From NCBI GenBank assembly GCA_951394405.1, contig OX596336.1, forward strand, positions 4,464,001 to 4,528,000: a stretch of 64,000 nucleotides of DNA. Direction: 5' to 3'. The stretch is from Coprinellus micaceus. Taxonomy: Eukaryota > Basidiomycota > Agaricomycetes > Agaricales > Psathyrellaceae. Within the stretch, counting starts at the first letter, position 1, and each line of letters opens with the position of its first letter. Below, in pieces: positions 33,626-46,370 of this stretch. The notes beneath the pieces were generated by a model. That model made no database searches. It saw nothing but the letters and a program-made list of their open reading frames with translations, and was not told the origin of the DNA. The position numbers were made by a program, and so were the translations under genes.

Positions 33626-35198
33626 TCACCGTAAGGAGGCAGCAGCCTCGAACAACGCGCCCCTCTCCTCATACCTGGTTCCTATCCGCCCATATCCCGC
33701 CGGAGACGCTGGGACATCCGCCCACGGAGAATCCTCAATGGGCGGTAGGCTCGAGATGCTCGAGCTCTGCTGGGGACTTGAAGTCAACGGCCCTGCGCTC
33801 TCGTCTTGTGGTCCAGCAGCTGGAGGAGCAGCGGTGGCGTATAGCGAGGGCTGGGCATAGCGCGGGGTTGGCTGGGAATCGTCCTCTGTCGGCGATACGA
33901 CGTCGATGGCTATCCCCGCCGATTGGGGTGGGTTGTCGAGGGGCGGGTGGGGTGCTTTAAAGTGTGATGGTACAGCTTGGTCGGGGAACGGCGATGGTGG
34001 TAGTGGCGGCAGCGAGTTTGTCAAGTCCAGGGAATCCGGGCGAGACTTGATCCCCTCCGCAGATGAGGATCGTGAATGGTACCTACTGCCTTCGGCGTGT
34101 ACGAATGAAAACGATTCGGTGCTTGAGTTACGCAGATGTTCCTTGTGCTGGCCGTCGAGGAGCTTGAGCGCGCTTTGGAGCGCCTGTTTCTCAAGCTTGA
34201 CTTCTTTGAGCTCTTCCTCTGTTTCGGAGCGCTTCATGCGTTCATGGGCAACCATCTTGTTGGCCTGCACGGCGATGAGCGACTAACTGGAGGTAAACGA
34301 TCACGATACGCACCTCTTCGAACAACGCCTGCGATAATGACTCGAGCTCGGCCTCCAACGCCGCCTTCTCGTCCGCAATCGCCTTCTTTGCCTTCTTCTC
34401 CTTCTCCAGTTCTGCCCCCAAATCCTCCAATTCCTTCGCGTGGCTCGACGACGAATGTAGCGACGGCATCGATGGCGACGTCAGATGGCTCGCAGCCGCG
34501 CTGTTGCTCGGGGTCCCCGGTCGACTCGAAGCCCGCGTGGGCACTGCCGACGCACTGGTGCTGAACCTGAACTTGTTGAGGAACCTGTTGTCTGGGGGTG
34601 CCCCGGCGCTATGCGGCGTCGAAGGCGAGTGGGGTGCATCGTACGCGTAGTCTACCGACTGCGATCGCTCGATATTGGCCTGCGGGGTGTTCCCCCGCCG
34701 CCACCCCAAGTCCCGAGCTGCGGCGTTGTTCTGCTTCAGAGCTTCCTCGAGCATCTCGTTGTTCGCGGAGACAAGTTGGAGGTTGGATTTGGTGACGTTG
34801 AGCTGGACTTCAAGTTCTGCTTGGGCTTTGTAGGCTTCGCTGAGCATCGTCGACTGGTCTGCTCCTCAATCTCGAGTAGATCCGAAAGAAGTATGGCCAC
34901 GTACCAGTTCGGAAACCCTCGATATCACCATGTCCAGCGCCAGCCTCAGATCGTCCTCCTGTCCGTGCGATTGGACTCTTCGAGCATCGTGAAGCTCCTC
35001 CTCGATCTTCAGAAAGAACGGGTCCGACGACGATTTCTGCTGGGTTGCGTTCAGCGTCGACTTCGTTCCTTGGCCACTAGAGCCTGGGGACGTGTAAGAC
35101 GATGCAAAGTGGTACATCGAGCGTTTCAATTGGTGTTCTTGCCAGAGTCCGTCGCTCTGAAAGGTACTCTCGACGATGATGATGAGGGTCGACACCAA
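33626..35198 (-). CDS. SEC2: Sec2-type Rab guanine nucleotide exchange factor
   Basis: Sec2/Rabin8 proteins activate the Rab GTPase (Sec4 in yeast) on secretory vesicles bound for the plasma membrane. Exons 34905-35198, 34314-34853 and 33626-34264, introns of 51 and 49 nt, about 490 residues. The exchange coiled coil is clear: VQLNVTKSNLQLVSANNEMLEEALK, then ELEDLGAELEKEKKAKKAI and LESLSQALFEEANKMVAHER, the last joined exactly across the second splice, followed by EELKEVKLEKQALQSALKLLDG. Between the first helix pair lies a Ser/Pro-rich insert (about 100 residues), and the C-terminus is Pro/Ser-rich. The start is uncertain: the ATG at 35117 (MYHFASSYTS) is at least as likely as 35198. Shorter than yeast Sec2 (759). 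Confidence 0.85.
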
Positions 35199-36314
35199 GA
35201 TTACCGCGTGTGAACATTTGTCCAGTTGGGGGGAACGGCCTCACCTCCCACCAGCGCCCACACCGGAAACAGGGTAAACGGAACAAGGTGTACTCAAGCT
35301 TCATGGCTTCAAAGGGGGCCTCATTCCGGAGTTCACTCTCCATGCGCGGAGCGAAGAATTGCGCCGCCAAGCCAGTTTGCGAGTGGTAGACCCAGAAGAT
35401 TCAAGGTAAAAATCGGGGCTGCTGTCCCATGCGCTCACCTTAACCCAAAGCACATTCCATACGGTGTCTAGACTGTCATTGATACTACATATAATGGAGG
35501 AGGGGAGGCGTTCTATCCTGAGTGGGCCGGACGCCAGTGGTGCATCAGTGCAATAACACCGCACGCACGAGAGGGAGTTACTATACCGTGCATTGGCAGG
35601 AAATTTGAACGACAGGATGGCAGGCTAGACCTGGGCCACGAGGGCGCTATAACGACTGAGTTGGAAAGACACCCCACCTGTGCGAAGGCAGGCACCCTCC
35701 AATAGTCACAAACCATAAACTTAAACAAAACAATGATCCAAAATCTCTTCTCTGCCGAGGCGACGCTTCAAGTTATCAGCACATACCTTCCGTCGAGCAC
35801 AAACACATGTGCTGAGGTACGCGTGACTTGGGATTTGGTAACGGTTGGCCGGTTGTTGAGGTGGCAAGTAATACCCACACGCACGCCGTGACAAGGTATG
35901 CGCACGCCGAATCCGGTGGGCGCTTATTTCGATTTTGGTGGGATTTGATCCGAGGGCACGGAATCACGGAGCTTATCGTGCGTTGTCTCCCCCTCATGTC
36001 GCGAGTTCCAATGTGACCAGGGGAGAGGGACCGATGAACGTTACAAACGGAAATTGGAATAGGTGTGGTGGGTTGAATGAGGCAACCGTCTCCCCCTTTT
36101 AGCGACCAACTGGCGACGATCAAAACTAGTACCGATACATGTACTTTTTCTCCGAAGGCTATCGGAAAGGTCAAATATCAAGCAGCGATTTCCGCCCGTT
36201 CTCTGAAGCTATTTTGCGGTCCGCCGAAAAGCCAAGGCGATGCACCTTTATCCCCGAAATTGAATATGCTACAAAGAAGGAATCAGCAGGTGGTCGCACA
36301 GCGAGAGAAGGAAC
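35199..36314. other. intergenic, nothing recognised
   Basis: About 1.1 kb between the Sec2 start and the end of MYND copy 4. Only short frames without features; no repeats seen. Confidence 0.5.
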
Positions 36315-38491
36315 CTACACCGTGCGGAAGGCATGATTGACGACCTTATACGTCTGCCTCTCCTGACCGTCCTTATCCCACTTCATCATCGCAAAGACTA
36401 CCATCCCGGTTATCTGGTTGTATACAAACATTCCCTCCATCAGCAACACCTTGTCGGGGTCTTGCTCCATCTCAGCGACACACGCTTGGATACGGGGGTC
36501 CCACTGCTCGTTGATGTTGGACCAGATTCGCTTGCGGTGCAACTCCAGAGGTACATCGTCCTGGAGGGCCACTTGTCGGTCCGAGACAAGGTCCACGAGC
36601 ATGATGCCAGGTGGAGGAAGATCATCATGACCCGCCTCGATCTTCTGCCGGCGCTTCTCGGGGAGGGGAGGCAGGGCATAGTTGGCCACGGTTTCGAGTA
36701 GCGTGAGTTGATCTCGTCGAGTAAACCAGGTTGTCCAGCTGTGGGGATGGTCACCTAAATTGGTCAGGTCTCGGCGTAAGTGTCAGTGAATTCATTGCAT
36801 GCCACATGCTCTAAGTAGAGTATGCCCCCGTGCGCACACGTACCTTTGAATCTTTCAGTTAGAATACGGCATTCTTTTGAATGGAAAGATGCCCAGTCTT
36901 CTCCTTGGCACATTTTCGAGCAGTAAGAAACTGTATGACATGAACTGCAAACCCTCGGCTTGTGGTTCTGCACGCTTTTGAGACTTGCTTTCAAGTTCAT
37001 GGATGGGACACTGGGCCAGTATTTCAGGACATTGAGGCTGGGGGCAGGCATCGATTGAACTCACCTTGCGATTATTACACGTGTTGACCTGGATCCCTCG
37101 CTGGTGTCGGTCCACTGCTCCGTACCAATTCCATTGTAGGAGATTCTGGTACTGTGAGTAAATCCACGCAGCCTCCCCCATCCCACCGCTGGGATTGAAG
37201 TCGCGGATATAGGCCACATCATTTCGCTTCGCCATCGTGGTGTAGACACGGTTCACATAGAGGAAAGGCCAAATCATGCGAAGGGCTTCGGGTATTATCT
37301 TGGGGCTACAAACGGATATGTGGGGGAAGCAGAAGAAAATTGCCTGAATCAGGCCACCTGCGATGGCTTGTGGAAGGGTGTGTATCGGGTTTGGAGAGCA
37401 GTCGACTAGGATGGTGACAATATAGATGTTACAGTCTCCGAGAGTGGTCCAGAACCGCTGATCCGCCTCCTTCACCTCATCGGCTCGGTGCGCGAGCGCC
37501 AATATTGCCGACGCATACTCGAAAAGGAAACGGTGTTTGTAAAAGGTCCTCCACAGATGTCCGTTTCCGCGGACAAGGAGACGCCATGTGGCTCGGAAGA
37601 GCAGGGAGAGAGTGCGTATAACGCCAAGAGGATGTGATTCGGTCCCCATGTTCATGGTGAGTTGGCGAGCACGGGACACGAAGGATGCGACGATGGGGTC
37701 TCTTGTTGATTCCTTGGCGCTTTGAAGTCGATCGCGCATGCTCTTGTCACCTTCCGGCGAACCCAAGGTAGCAAAGACAGTGCCCAAGAGAAGGTCTGGG
37801 TTGGTTGGGATGTCCCATGGTTCATAATATTCCCTATTCTTCGGGTTCACATGGCGCAGGAGAAGATAGACAAGGTCGACGGTATTTGGGAGAGATAGCA
37901 GCTCCTCTTGGTACACGTTACTGCCCAGCTTATACACGATGGAGAAAATTGCGTTCGTGATCATGTTTGGTATTCGGTTATAGTCCTCTGCCGAAAGGAT
38001 GTCCGCGGGAGAACAGGTGAGCAGATAGGACATCCATTTCGTGACGTGGCTCCAGCGCTCAACAAGGAGCTGAAAACACTGGGTTTTGAAAGTCGAGAGG
38101 TCCGGATCGGTGTTAGTATAGTCATTCGATGCCCTAAAGCAGTAGAAGATACACGACAGGCTGGTGACCCTTCGTGTCATGGAGTCAAAGAACTGTATTT
38201 GGGCGGCCGGGGGGCCACTGAGTGGTTGCCTTGGAATACGAGCGGCGTCAAGATCATGAAGGACCTCGGTGAGGATGACCAGATCTTTTTCCCTCTTCAG
38301 ATACGTGTCAAGAGCATTCAAGTCTTCAGGAGCGCAAGAATCAGCCTGGTCAAGGAGCTGCATCCACGCGAAACAGCCGGTCAGCGATGAACATCCACAG
38401 GTGGAAATCGATTTACCTTACGACCCAGAGCCGCTCGAGGATCTGAATTGCGAACCTGAAGTGCTGCATGGCCTTTCTTGGATGCACTCAT
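36315..38491 (-). CDS. MYND-family protein, copy 4
   Basis: Exons 38417-38491 (MSASKKGHAALQ), 37065-38357, 36844-36967 and 36315-36754, about 643 residues, all phases consistent (0, 0, 1). Exon 2 begins LLDQADSCAPEDLNALDTYL and has LLVERWSHVTKWMSYLL, YQEELLSLPNTVDLVYLLL and VNTCNNRK at its end. Exon 3 codes CSSCHTVSYCSKMCQGEDWASFHSKEC. Exon 4 codes SWTTWFTRRDQLTLLE, IMLVDLVSDRQVAL, WDPRIQACVAEMEQDPDKVLLMEGMF and VVNHAFRTV. Its C-terminal domain is closest to that of copy 9 (53.4 kb), so these two form a subgroup. Reads intact. Transcribed in the same direction as copy 5, whose stop is about 250 bp upstream of this start. Confidence 0.82.
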
Positions 38492-38741
38492 GCCCGACCC
38501 AGATCCTTCGACCACAATGAGACTCCGGGGACTTGGGGATGGGGTATGCGAACAAACATTCCAGACCACGCCGCACACGTTTAAACCAAGCCCCGGACTC
38601 CGGGTCGGGGTGATCCGTTCACCTCATGGATCAAGGCGCCCCTACCTTCACCTTGCATTCGCCCTCTAATTTATGGTTGTCACAGATAGGGCCTGGACAA
38701 CACCAACATACATATGGATTGTTTGCACCCTAGAACCGACC

Positions 38742-40874
38742 TCATGAGATCTGAAAGAAACTACTCAAAACTGTGTACTTTTCCCCCTCCATTGCATCAA
38801 GTGAATATCGCATTCTTGCGAAGGTCTTCATCGAAGTTGTGGAATTGAACTTGAACAGCCCTTCGATAAGGAGAATGGTTTCTGCCTTCTTTTCCACCTC
38901 CTCGGCATGCCCCTTGACCCGCGGCACCCAAACCGTCGCCGATTGTAACGTCCGCATTTCGTTGAGATATATCTCCAAAGGGTAGGAAGGGGTGAACACC
39001 AAACGTGATTGTGAAACATGATAGTCGAGTATTGCGAGAGACGAGTTGGGTGAGCGTGACGGCCCGATCGGTGGAGTTTCGCGGCCATCGAGCTTATGGC
39101 TTTTGAGCTCTGACGGCGAAGGACACGCAGAGTTCATGTACGTGTCGAGCAGGCGGAGCTGGTCTATCCGCGTCTGGGTGGATATCCATGATCTGTTGGC
39201 CTTTCGCTCTAAAGGGTGCGCGTAAGTTAGTGCTAAAGGCCCATTGCATGGGAAGCGTAGTGACCTCCGCCCACCTTTATAACGCACTGAAAGGTTTTTA
39301 CACTCTCTAGAGTGCATCCCTTCCCAATCCTTTGCCTGACAGTCTGTGGAGCAATAGACGACACTGTGGCATCTAGAGCATGTCTTTATTGCGGATATTT
39401 CACAGTTTCCCGTGAGGGGGTCATGCTACATTGCCGGGATGTAAGAGACCAATTGCATCACAGGACGAGGTATTGGTGCTTACCGAGATATTGTTGCATA
39501 TTGCGACGTACCTGTCTTTCCTGTCGGTATGTGTGCGGTGACAGAGCACAATGCAGAGCTGGAACTCCTTGACCAAGTCAACCACTCGCCCATGGAACCG
39601 GCCTAAGGTCTCTTCAAGGACGGATTGAAAGCGCTGGAAGTCTGCCCGCCTCTCTGCTCCACCCGCCACTCCAGAAAGGTAGAGAAATGGAACCATTGCC
39701 GAAAGCGACTCTATTACACCCTGAGCTACAATCCCCGCCTCCGTGGTGCTGCATGCAGCCGCGCACGAGAGAATTCCGCCTTTCACTAATGTCTTGGTAG
39801 ATGATGGAGGATTCGGCGCTGACTCGACGACGGCGTTAATCAGGGTCTCGACGCCCTGGGTGATGTCGCTCCAGAACTGAAGACTGGATACGCCTTTCCG
39901 TTGAGCCACATCGCACAGCGTCCGAAGCACAGCGGCGTAGCTGAACATGACACCCTTCCGAGCGAAATCCCTCCACAATTTCGGATCAGTGACCAGTTTA
40001 GCGACGGAGGAGATCAGGCACACCAAACTCTTGGCAGAGCCAGCTACGGCTGCAACATTGCTTGTACCGTCGCGCACCAAGTGTTGCGCCCGTTCAACGA
40101 AACATGTGGCGATCTGAGCAGCCCTGTAGTCCCCTCGCGAGTGCCCCAGCCGACGTTGTGCTGCACGCAGTCCGACTTGGGAATCAAGGATAGCCTTGAC
40201 GAAGAGGAGGATCCGACATGCCTCCCCTGTCGAAGCTGGAAGGAGGTAAAACCCTCCACTCCTTCCTTTCTTGTCGCAGAGAAGTAGGAAGGTGAGGTGG
40301 AGAGTATTGCGGTGCGAGATAATTTCTTCTTTATACAGGTCCCCATCGGCCCTGGAAACGACGGCTCCAAGTAGCATCGTGCACAGATAGTACCACGTGG
40401 CTGGCCCTTGAGGTGAAGCCATTGGGTTTTTCAAGAAGTGGGCGATCCATGTCGTTACATCAACCCAGTGTTCGGTCAGCATCGCCAAGCAGCGCCCCTG
40501 GAATGCTTTGGCAGCAGGGGTCTGCGCAGCGTGGTTGAGGGCCCTTAAGACGGCAATGAGGGAACTCAGAGAGAGACTGGCCCGCCCCGTGGCCTCCATG
40601 AGCGCAGTAGCACCCAGGACGCCCGTGCCTTTGACGTCCCCAGGAATCAAAGTTGCGTCGAGATCTTTGAGACACTGTGCCACAAACGTGAATTCTTGCT
40701 TTTCCACGAGATGCCCTGCAAGCGCCACCAGGCCCTCGGGATGCCCCGATGCAGCTTCGCTGAGCAGCTGGGACTCCATTCAGTATACTGTGAAGATATC
40801 CCAAGTCATCGTACCTGAGTAAGTTTGTCATTGCTCGCATCTCCAGCCCAGTCTCTAGAAGCTACAGGCGGCAT
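38742..40874 (-). CDS. MYND-family protein, copy 5
   Basis: Four exons: 40815-40874 (MPPVASRDWAGDASNDKLTQ), 39484-40767, 39275-39425 and 38742-39208; 653 residues with introns of 47, 58 and 66 nt. Helical region: LLSEAASGHPEGLVALAGHL, LTEHWVDVTTWIAHFL, YKEEIISHRNTLHLTFLLL; end AICNNIS. Zinc-finger exon: HDPLTGNC..CSRCHSVVYCSTDCQAKDWEGMHSREC. C-terminal domain: WISTQTRIDQLRLLDTYMNS, SLAILDYHVSQSRLVFTPSY, ILLIEGLFKFNSTTSMKTFARMRYS, YTVLSSFFQIS. No defect; this is the clearest complete member and a good reference for the others. Confidence 0.85.
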
Positions 40875-42649
40875 CGCAGAGCCAGAATGTGGTTACGTGC
40901 TTCAGTGAACTCGGGGTTTACTTCCTGGAGTCAATGAGTGGGCCGATCATCATCTTTGGACGAAGCTATACTCACCACAGGAGTTGACGAACTCCTTCGT
41001 CAACGTTCGAGCGAGAGGAAAGATGACTTTGAGCCAGCGGTAACAGATCACTCAGATGGGGATGCGATGCCTCGTTTTTAGGATTCGAACTCCTCTTAAA
41101 TTGTTGAGGCAATGCTGAACATTGAACGTTGAACACCGGGAGTCGGGGGAGACGCAGTGACGACCTCTTCCAATGGAAGAGAATGCGCCAGTAAGGCCGA
41201 TGAGCCGCAACCCCTGCTACCGAGTTTGCAGTGCCTTCCGAGCTCGGGGGAGCTCACTGGTAAAGCAGTCAGGATAGGATATAAGCTGCCCAGACCGTTT
41301 GTCTATGTACTTCATAGGATGACTTAAAAGTAAGTTAAGGACAATCGAGGAGTCAGGGTGGTGAAATACCTCGCGTGGAAGGTATGGCTTCATCGAATTC
41401 GATGTCCCGACCACCTCAAGGTAGGACCTCAATGAAACACGGGAGAGCCCAATCCACATGCCTGTCGCGTAGGAGTCGAAGCGAGCGATAGATGATTCGG
41501 GGAGGGGGGGTGTCCCAAGGGGCTTGAAAGGGTGGATCGTGTGATTGCCCGTGGCAGGGATTCAGAAGGGAGTACAACCATCTTCTGGGCCCTGAGCTTG
41601 CGAGGCGAAGCGCAAAGGGTATTGATGCTAGTGTTGTGGGCCTGCGAGGTGGGCTATTCGTGGTACGTTCGGCATCGCGTGGATCCTCACAGAGGTGCGG
41701 ATTACTCATTGAAATCTGAAGGCGAGGGAAGTGGGCAGGGTGGTCGTGGAGGTCGGAAGTCAGTTTAGTCGATGAGTTCCCAATAGTCTTCGATGGATGT
41801 CCCCATTTCCACAGCGTCAAACGTGGAAAGAGCCACGGACACCCCGCCGAACAGGCCAGAAAGGCTATGCGAGACTTCGAAGAACCCCGCATTCTACAAA
41901 TAACGCTCGAAGCGCTTGTATCGCTGTCAGGCATCTGAGGTTTACCTCACTTCGTGTGACCAGCGGAAGGCCCTTGCGCCTTCTACCTGCTCGGCAAAAT
42001 CGTATGCCGGCGCGATGAAATGGACCCAGTGAGGCATCTCTGGGACGTTTCGTGACCGTCACGCCGTACGGATTCAGAAGTTCGACGGATTGAGCGGCTC
42101 TGGACCAGGTGGGCCCTTCGACGATGCACGTCCCAGTCTAGTCCCCAATTTCTTGGCCCAAAGCTAGGCCGGGTATTTTACCCACATCTTTGACGGCCAA
42201 ATATCTTCCACGAGTCAGAAACCGTTCAAGTAACAAGACATTGAGGACGAATTCGAGGTGACAGTGCGTACCTTTACGAACCGTCCAGATAACTGATTTG
42301 TGAGGCTCGAGCAAGGGGTTCTCGAGAATATATCTTGCATCACAGGACGAATATATGCAGCCTCAGTGGCCGAGGTCTCAGGTCATGCAGGGAATGAACG
42401 AAGAATAATGATGAATTTCGGACGATTTCCCGGGCTATTTATGGGCAAGCCGTAGACCTTAAGATCAAACAGCGCCAAAGTATGAGCCAGTGCCAGTCAG
42501 GATGATAACAACCAAATACCAGCTTTCATCCGTTCCAATACCATCCCCCTCCCCGGTTTCACGACATTCACGATCATCGCTCCCTCCGCGCCCTGAGCAC
42601 CTACTAGGGCACCCTCAAGCCCCCCCTGCACCGCCCAGCACCGACAACA
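40875..42649. other. intergenic region with a MYND-family fragment
   Basis: About 1.8 kb between MYND copy 5 and the Snx3 gene. Apart from the fragment at 41217-41459 I see only frames with no domain (such as minus 41416-41934). Confidence 0.5.
41217..41459 (-). pseudogene. fragment of a MYND-family C-terminal domain
   Basis: A minus-strand frame contains EVFHHPDSSIV, a motif of the family's C-terminal domain. The 34 nt at 41339-41372 (minus strand) are identical to 46044-46077 (plus strand) in copy 6. Similarity stops on both sides, so this is a short relic or the product of a small inverted transfer rather than a gene. Confidence 0.5.
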
Positions 42650-43476
42650 ATGACGACGGCCAACCCATTCGCCCGCAGTACCGCCTTCGAGGAGAGTTTG
42701 CTCGCAGCGAGGGAGCAGACTGTGAGTCAGTGTTCCTCTCCTATAGTGTGTAGTTATATGGGCTCTGTGCCGGGGTGGAGGCTCAGGGGAGGGGGAGGGA
42801 TGGAATGAAGGAACGGAATCTGACTCTAGCGTTATTTCATTCTACCCAGATCGAGGAAATGTACAGTGTCCCCGAAAGCTTCCTGGAGATTGAGGTGCGT
42901 AACCCTCAAACGCATGGTGAGTAGCTACGTTGGGCGCTCGAGTCTATCGGTGATTAACAATGAGTAGGCTTTGGGCGAAAGATGTACACGGACTACGAGA
43001 TCGTCTGCAAGGTACGCCCCTGTTTCTCCTTCTCCCGATCTAAACCCTTCACGAAACCCTTTCCTACCTGTAGACCAACATCCCCGCCTTCAAGCTGCGA
43101 CACAGCGTCGTTCGCCGGCGGTACTCCGACTTTGAAGCCTTCCGCGACATCCTCGAACACGAAAGCACGCGTGTCAACATCCCGCCGCTCCCCGGCAAAG
43201 TCTTTACGAATAGGTTCTCGGACGAGGTCATCGAGTCAAGGAGAGAGGGCCTCGAGAGATTCTTGAGCATCGTTGCAGGGCATCCGTTGCTTCAAGTGCG
43301 TGCAGAATTCAGCGTTAATCGGTCTTCGTTTGGGTAGCCCGGTTTGGGCTGCTCAGCGATGAGCCATGGCCGGCCGGAGCTCAGCAGAATGCTAACACAT
43401 CCTTCGATAGACTGGAAGTAAGGTCTTGTGTGCCTTCCTTCAAGATCCCGCTTGGGAGAAGTCTCAGTGGGTCTAA
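42650..43476 (+). CDS. SNX3: sorting nexin 3 (Snx3/Grd19), PX-domain protein
   Basis: Binds phosphatidylinositol 3-phosphate on endosomes and helps retromer return cargo to the Golgi. Five exons: 42650-42721, 42850-42916, 42968-43011, 43074-43295 and 43411-43476, 156 residues (family about 160). The start [15 protein letters not shown] is followed by [44 protein letters not shown], the phosphoinositide-binding [41 protein letters not shown] and CAFLQDPAW. The protein is essentially all PX domain. The start is fixed by the small first exon and the match to the usual N-terminus. Intact. Confidence 0.93.
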
Positions 43477-44192
43477 CTGCAGCGGCGGTTGATCGGGGCG
43501 TAGCGGGGCAGACCTCCTGCGGTCCGCGAACCACTCACCCATTCAGTTGGGCGAGCTTCCCTTACCCACATCATCTCCAATATCTACGTTCCGGCTCTCG
43601 ATCTTGACTTTGGGCGGCTTCGACCAACCGGCGACCACCGTCCCTTAAATACCTTCCAGGCTCTCGACGGGACCCATCCACACAACTGTTCCGTGCCATC
43701 TGCGTCCCGCATTCCGTGTTCCGGCCTCTTCTTCTTGACTCCCTTCTCTGCATCCTCTCTTCACTCATTCTTGTACGCCGCGACTCTACTCCACGCCCTG
43801 ACTCTACCTCCAAGTTAGCTATCTCTCCGCTGTCTGTATCTGAATTTGCCCATTGTTGTTGTTGGATTATTTCTTATTTCTATTGCAATTGGATAGGTGA
43901 CTTTCTCGTCTTTTGATCTTTCCTTGGAGAGACCATCCATGTGGAAAGCTTCACCCCTTCCTTCCTTGGGTCAGGCAGCCTAATCGCGTGCAACTGTGGC
44001 TGCATTTGCCCCAGATTTGCCCTCAACTTGGCTTTGTTTACTCTTGAAGGCGACAGCTTCGGGTTGTCGAGGAAATTCAAGCTGCATCAATCACTCAAGA
44101 ACACCCTCTTCTCCCTCCCCGTCATCTCTACCTTCCACAGAACCCGCCCGAAGCATTTTGGCAGGCTCAAATCGAGCTGTAGGTACCACTCA
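43477..44192. other. intergenic, nothing recognised
   Basis: Spacer between the Snx3 stop and the MYND copy 6 start. A pyrimidine-rich stretch (about 43700-43800) may be promoter material for copy 6; nothing else is visible. Confidence 0.5.
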
Positions 44193-46370
44193 ATGGCCTC
44201 TCAGCCTCTCTCCAGTGGCCAAGGTGCCGGGAGCGACACCCAAACCCTGAGGTATCGGCAAGACGCGCTCAAAAAGGTACGCGGAACGCCGGATAGAAGT
44301 TACCTTAAAAAGTCTTACATCTCGTAGCTTGTTGATAGTGCTAGGGACTTGACCACGGATGACCTCATGGCCGTGGCGAAGTTCCTGGCCGACGACCAGG
44401 CGGTTGGTATCACACAGTGACCCAGGCGCTTCGCCGTTTCTCTGCATCCCTCACTTCAAACCCCTCCTTCGACATATCCCGCCTCCCTGCCGCAATTCAT
44501 GTCTCTAAATGTGCCAGCGCTACGTTGGAAAATATTTCTCGCATCTTGGCGGCGCTGAATATGCGGTCCGAGCATTTTGAAGACCTGGCGACCCTGCGTG
44601 CGCAATGCCTTGACGCGTTCGTCGAGGAGTGACCCTCCGTCGCAAGGTGGATGTCTCACCTCCTCCGTCTCAGCTCGCAGGCAATAGATGAGCTTGGCGT
44701 CGTCGTTTCGTGTACGGTGACGTTGTCCTATCTTTGGATTGAAGCGGGCGATGACGCACGGAAGGAAGAAATCGCAACGCACCCCTCGACTCTCGACCTG
44801 GTGTACCTCCTTTCCAAGAAAGACAGCAAGACTGGACGGTATTACAGTCTTCATACCCCTAGCGATGTCTGCCGTATCGTCAACCTGTTCTTTTCCACGC
44901 TCGACTCTGATGCCACCTGGAGTGCTCTTTTGGCGAGGCCGAGGGACATGCGAGTGTTGAAGATGTGTTCCATCATTACAGCACTCATATTTCGAGCGAA
45001 TGATCTAGTCTATGGCGCGAGAACGAGTGACATGGAAGGTGTGGCAGAGAGCTTTGGCTTCCTCCTGAAAGCTGTCATCTCCCTAGGCAGGGACCCCAAA
45101 CTGCAAAGGGAGATCGAGCGACAAAACTGCATGACGGAGTACGTATCCGCTCTGCATTTCTTGTTCAAGAAAGCGGAATACCACGACGCCACCACCCACG
45201 CGTTCTGGGAGACCGTGGCTGGTAGCGTTTTGAGCTTGATGAGAGGCCCGACCTCTGCGATCGGCTTGGTGACAAATCCTGTTTCGATCATTCCCAAACT
45301 CGTCGATGCAGGCTTGTTCACCTGTGCAGCAGCGTGTTTGCCTCACCAGGTTGTCCGTTCACCCAGGAGCGTCGCATTTTTCCTGGAAGGCCTTCTCCCT
45401 TACCTGTACGTCTACAACGTCTGCATCCCTGCCGACGAGCGCGGTGATTTCAAGGCTTGGTGGAGTACCACCCCGCCACACGTGCAAATTCAAGGACCAG
45501 ACGCCGTACTTCTGGTAATAGAGTTCTATACATGCATGCAGCTCAACGATCGGACTTTCATCGACCGATGCGATAGAGACGTAAACATATGCAGCAATTT
45601 CTGGGTAAGCGTATGTTCAATAAGCCATAATTCGGCGGTTCTGCTGACATCGTTCATGTCACCAGCATGACACCTCCCAGCCTTGCAGCGACATCGCCCC
45701 CTTGAAAATCTGTTCGCGGTGCCACAGTGTTACCTACTGCTCTGCGGAGTGCCAGGCAGAAGATTGGGCGGAGCTTCATTCCCAAGAGTGCCGTACTTTA
45801 GCCGAAAGGTATCGGGGTACGTAGGCCGCCTTGTTCACCAGAGACGATAACCACTAAGTCATCTTAACGCCAGCCCGAAGGTCCAAAGGTACTTGGACGG
45901 CTATGCAGACGAAAATGGACCAGCTAGCGTTCCTCGACATGTACATCAATACCCGCTGCCCATCCCCAAGCGAACTAAAAAGCCAACCCCTGGTCGATAT
46001 GACTCCCGCGGCCCCCCAGTCCCACGACCTCCCCCAGAAGGCTGAGGTATTTCACCACCCTGACTCCTCGATTGTCCAGGTCGGGTACCACATGTTCAAC
46101 GAACGGGTAGGACACCAACCTCGCCTTTCGTTGGCCGCCAGCCTCCAACTCGGTCTATACACAGCCCCGTCTGTCCACTCATGGCTTCCACGTATGCAGA
46201 GATGTGTACGAGACATGGAAGAGGATCCAGATGCGATTATTCTCGTGGAAGGGGTTTTTAAATTCGATCCTTCAAACTCGATGACGGTTTGGGCAAGGAT
46301 GCGGTATTCCCCTGGTGCTCCGGAGGGAGGGCGGTACACTGTCATGAACAGCTTTTTCGATTTAACATGA
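44193..46370 (+). pseudogene. MYND-family pseudogene, copy 6
   Basis: Exons 44193-44276 (MASQPLSSGQGAG), 44328-45604, 45666-45816 and 45874-46370 keep the family's splice sites. Two lesions lie near the start of exon 2: a frame change at about 44400-44417, after KFLADDQAV and before QALRRFSASL, and an in-frame TGA at 44630-44632 exactly where the other copies have the Trp of VERW (here VEE-stop-PSVARWM, consistent with TGG to TGA). After that the frame is clean: [51 protein letters not shown] and FHHPDSSIVQVGYHMF to YTVMNSFFDLT. Loss seems recent, since nothing else has decayed. Confidence 0.78.

Noticed and set aside
41060..41130. Possible tRNA on the minus strand because of GAGTTCGAATCC
   Set aside because: The bases around the T-loop-like sequence do not pair into a T stem, and no acceptor or anticodon arm can be drawn.
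41416..41934. 172-codon minus-strand frame as a gene or further MYND piece
   Set aside because: It shows none of the family motifs and no other domain; only the neighbouring 34-nt match is solid.
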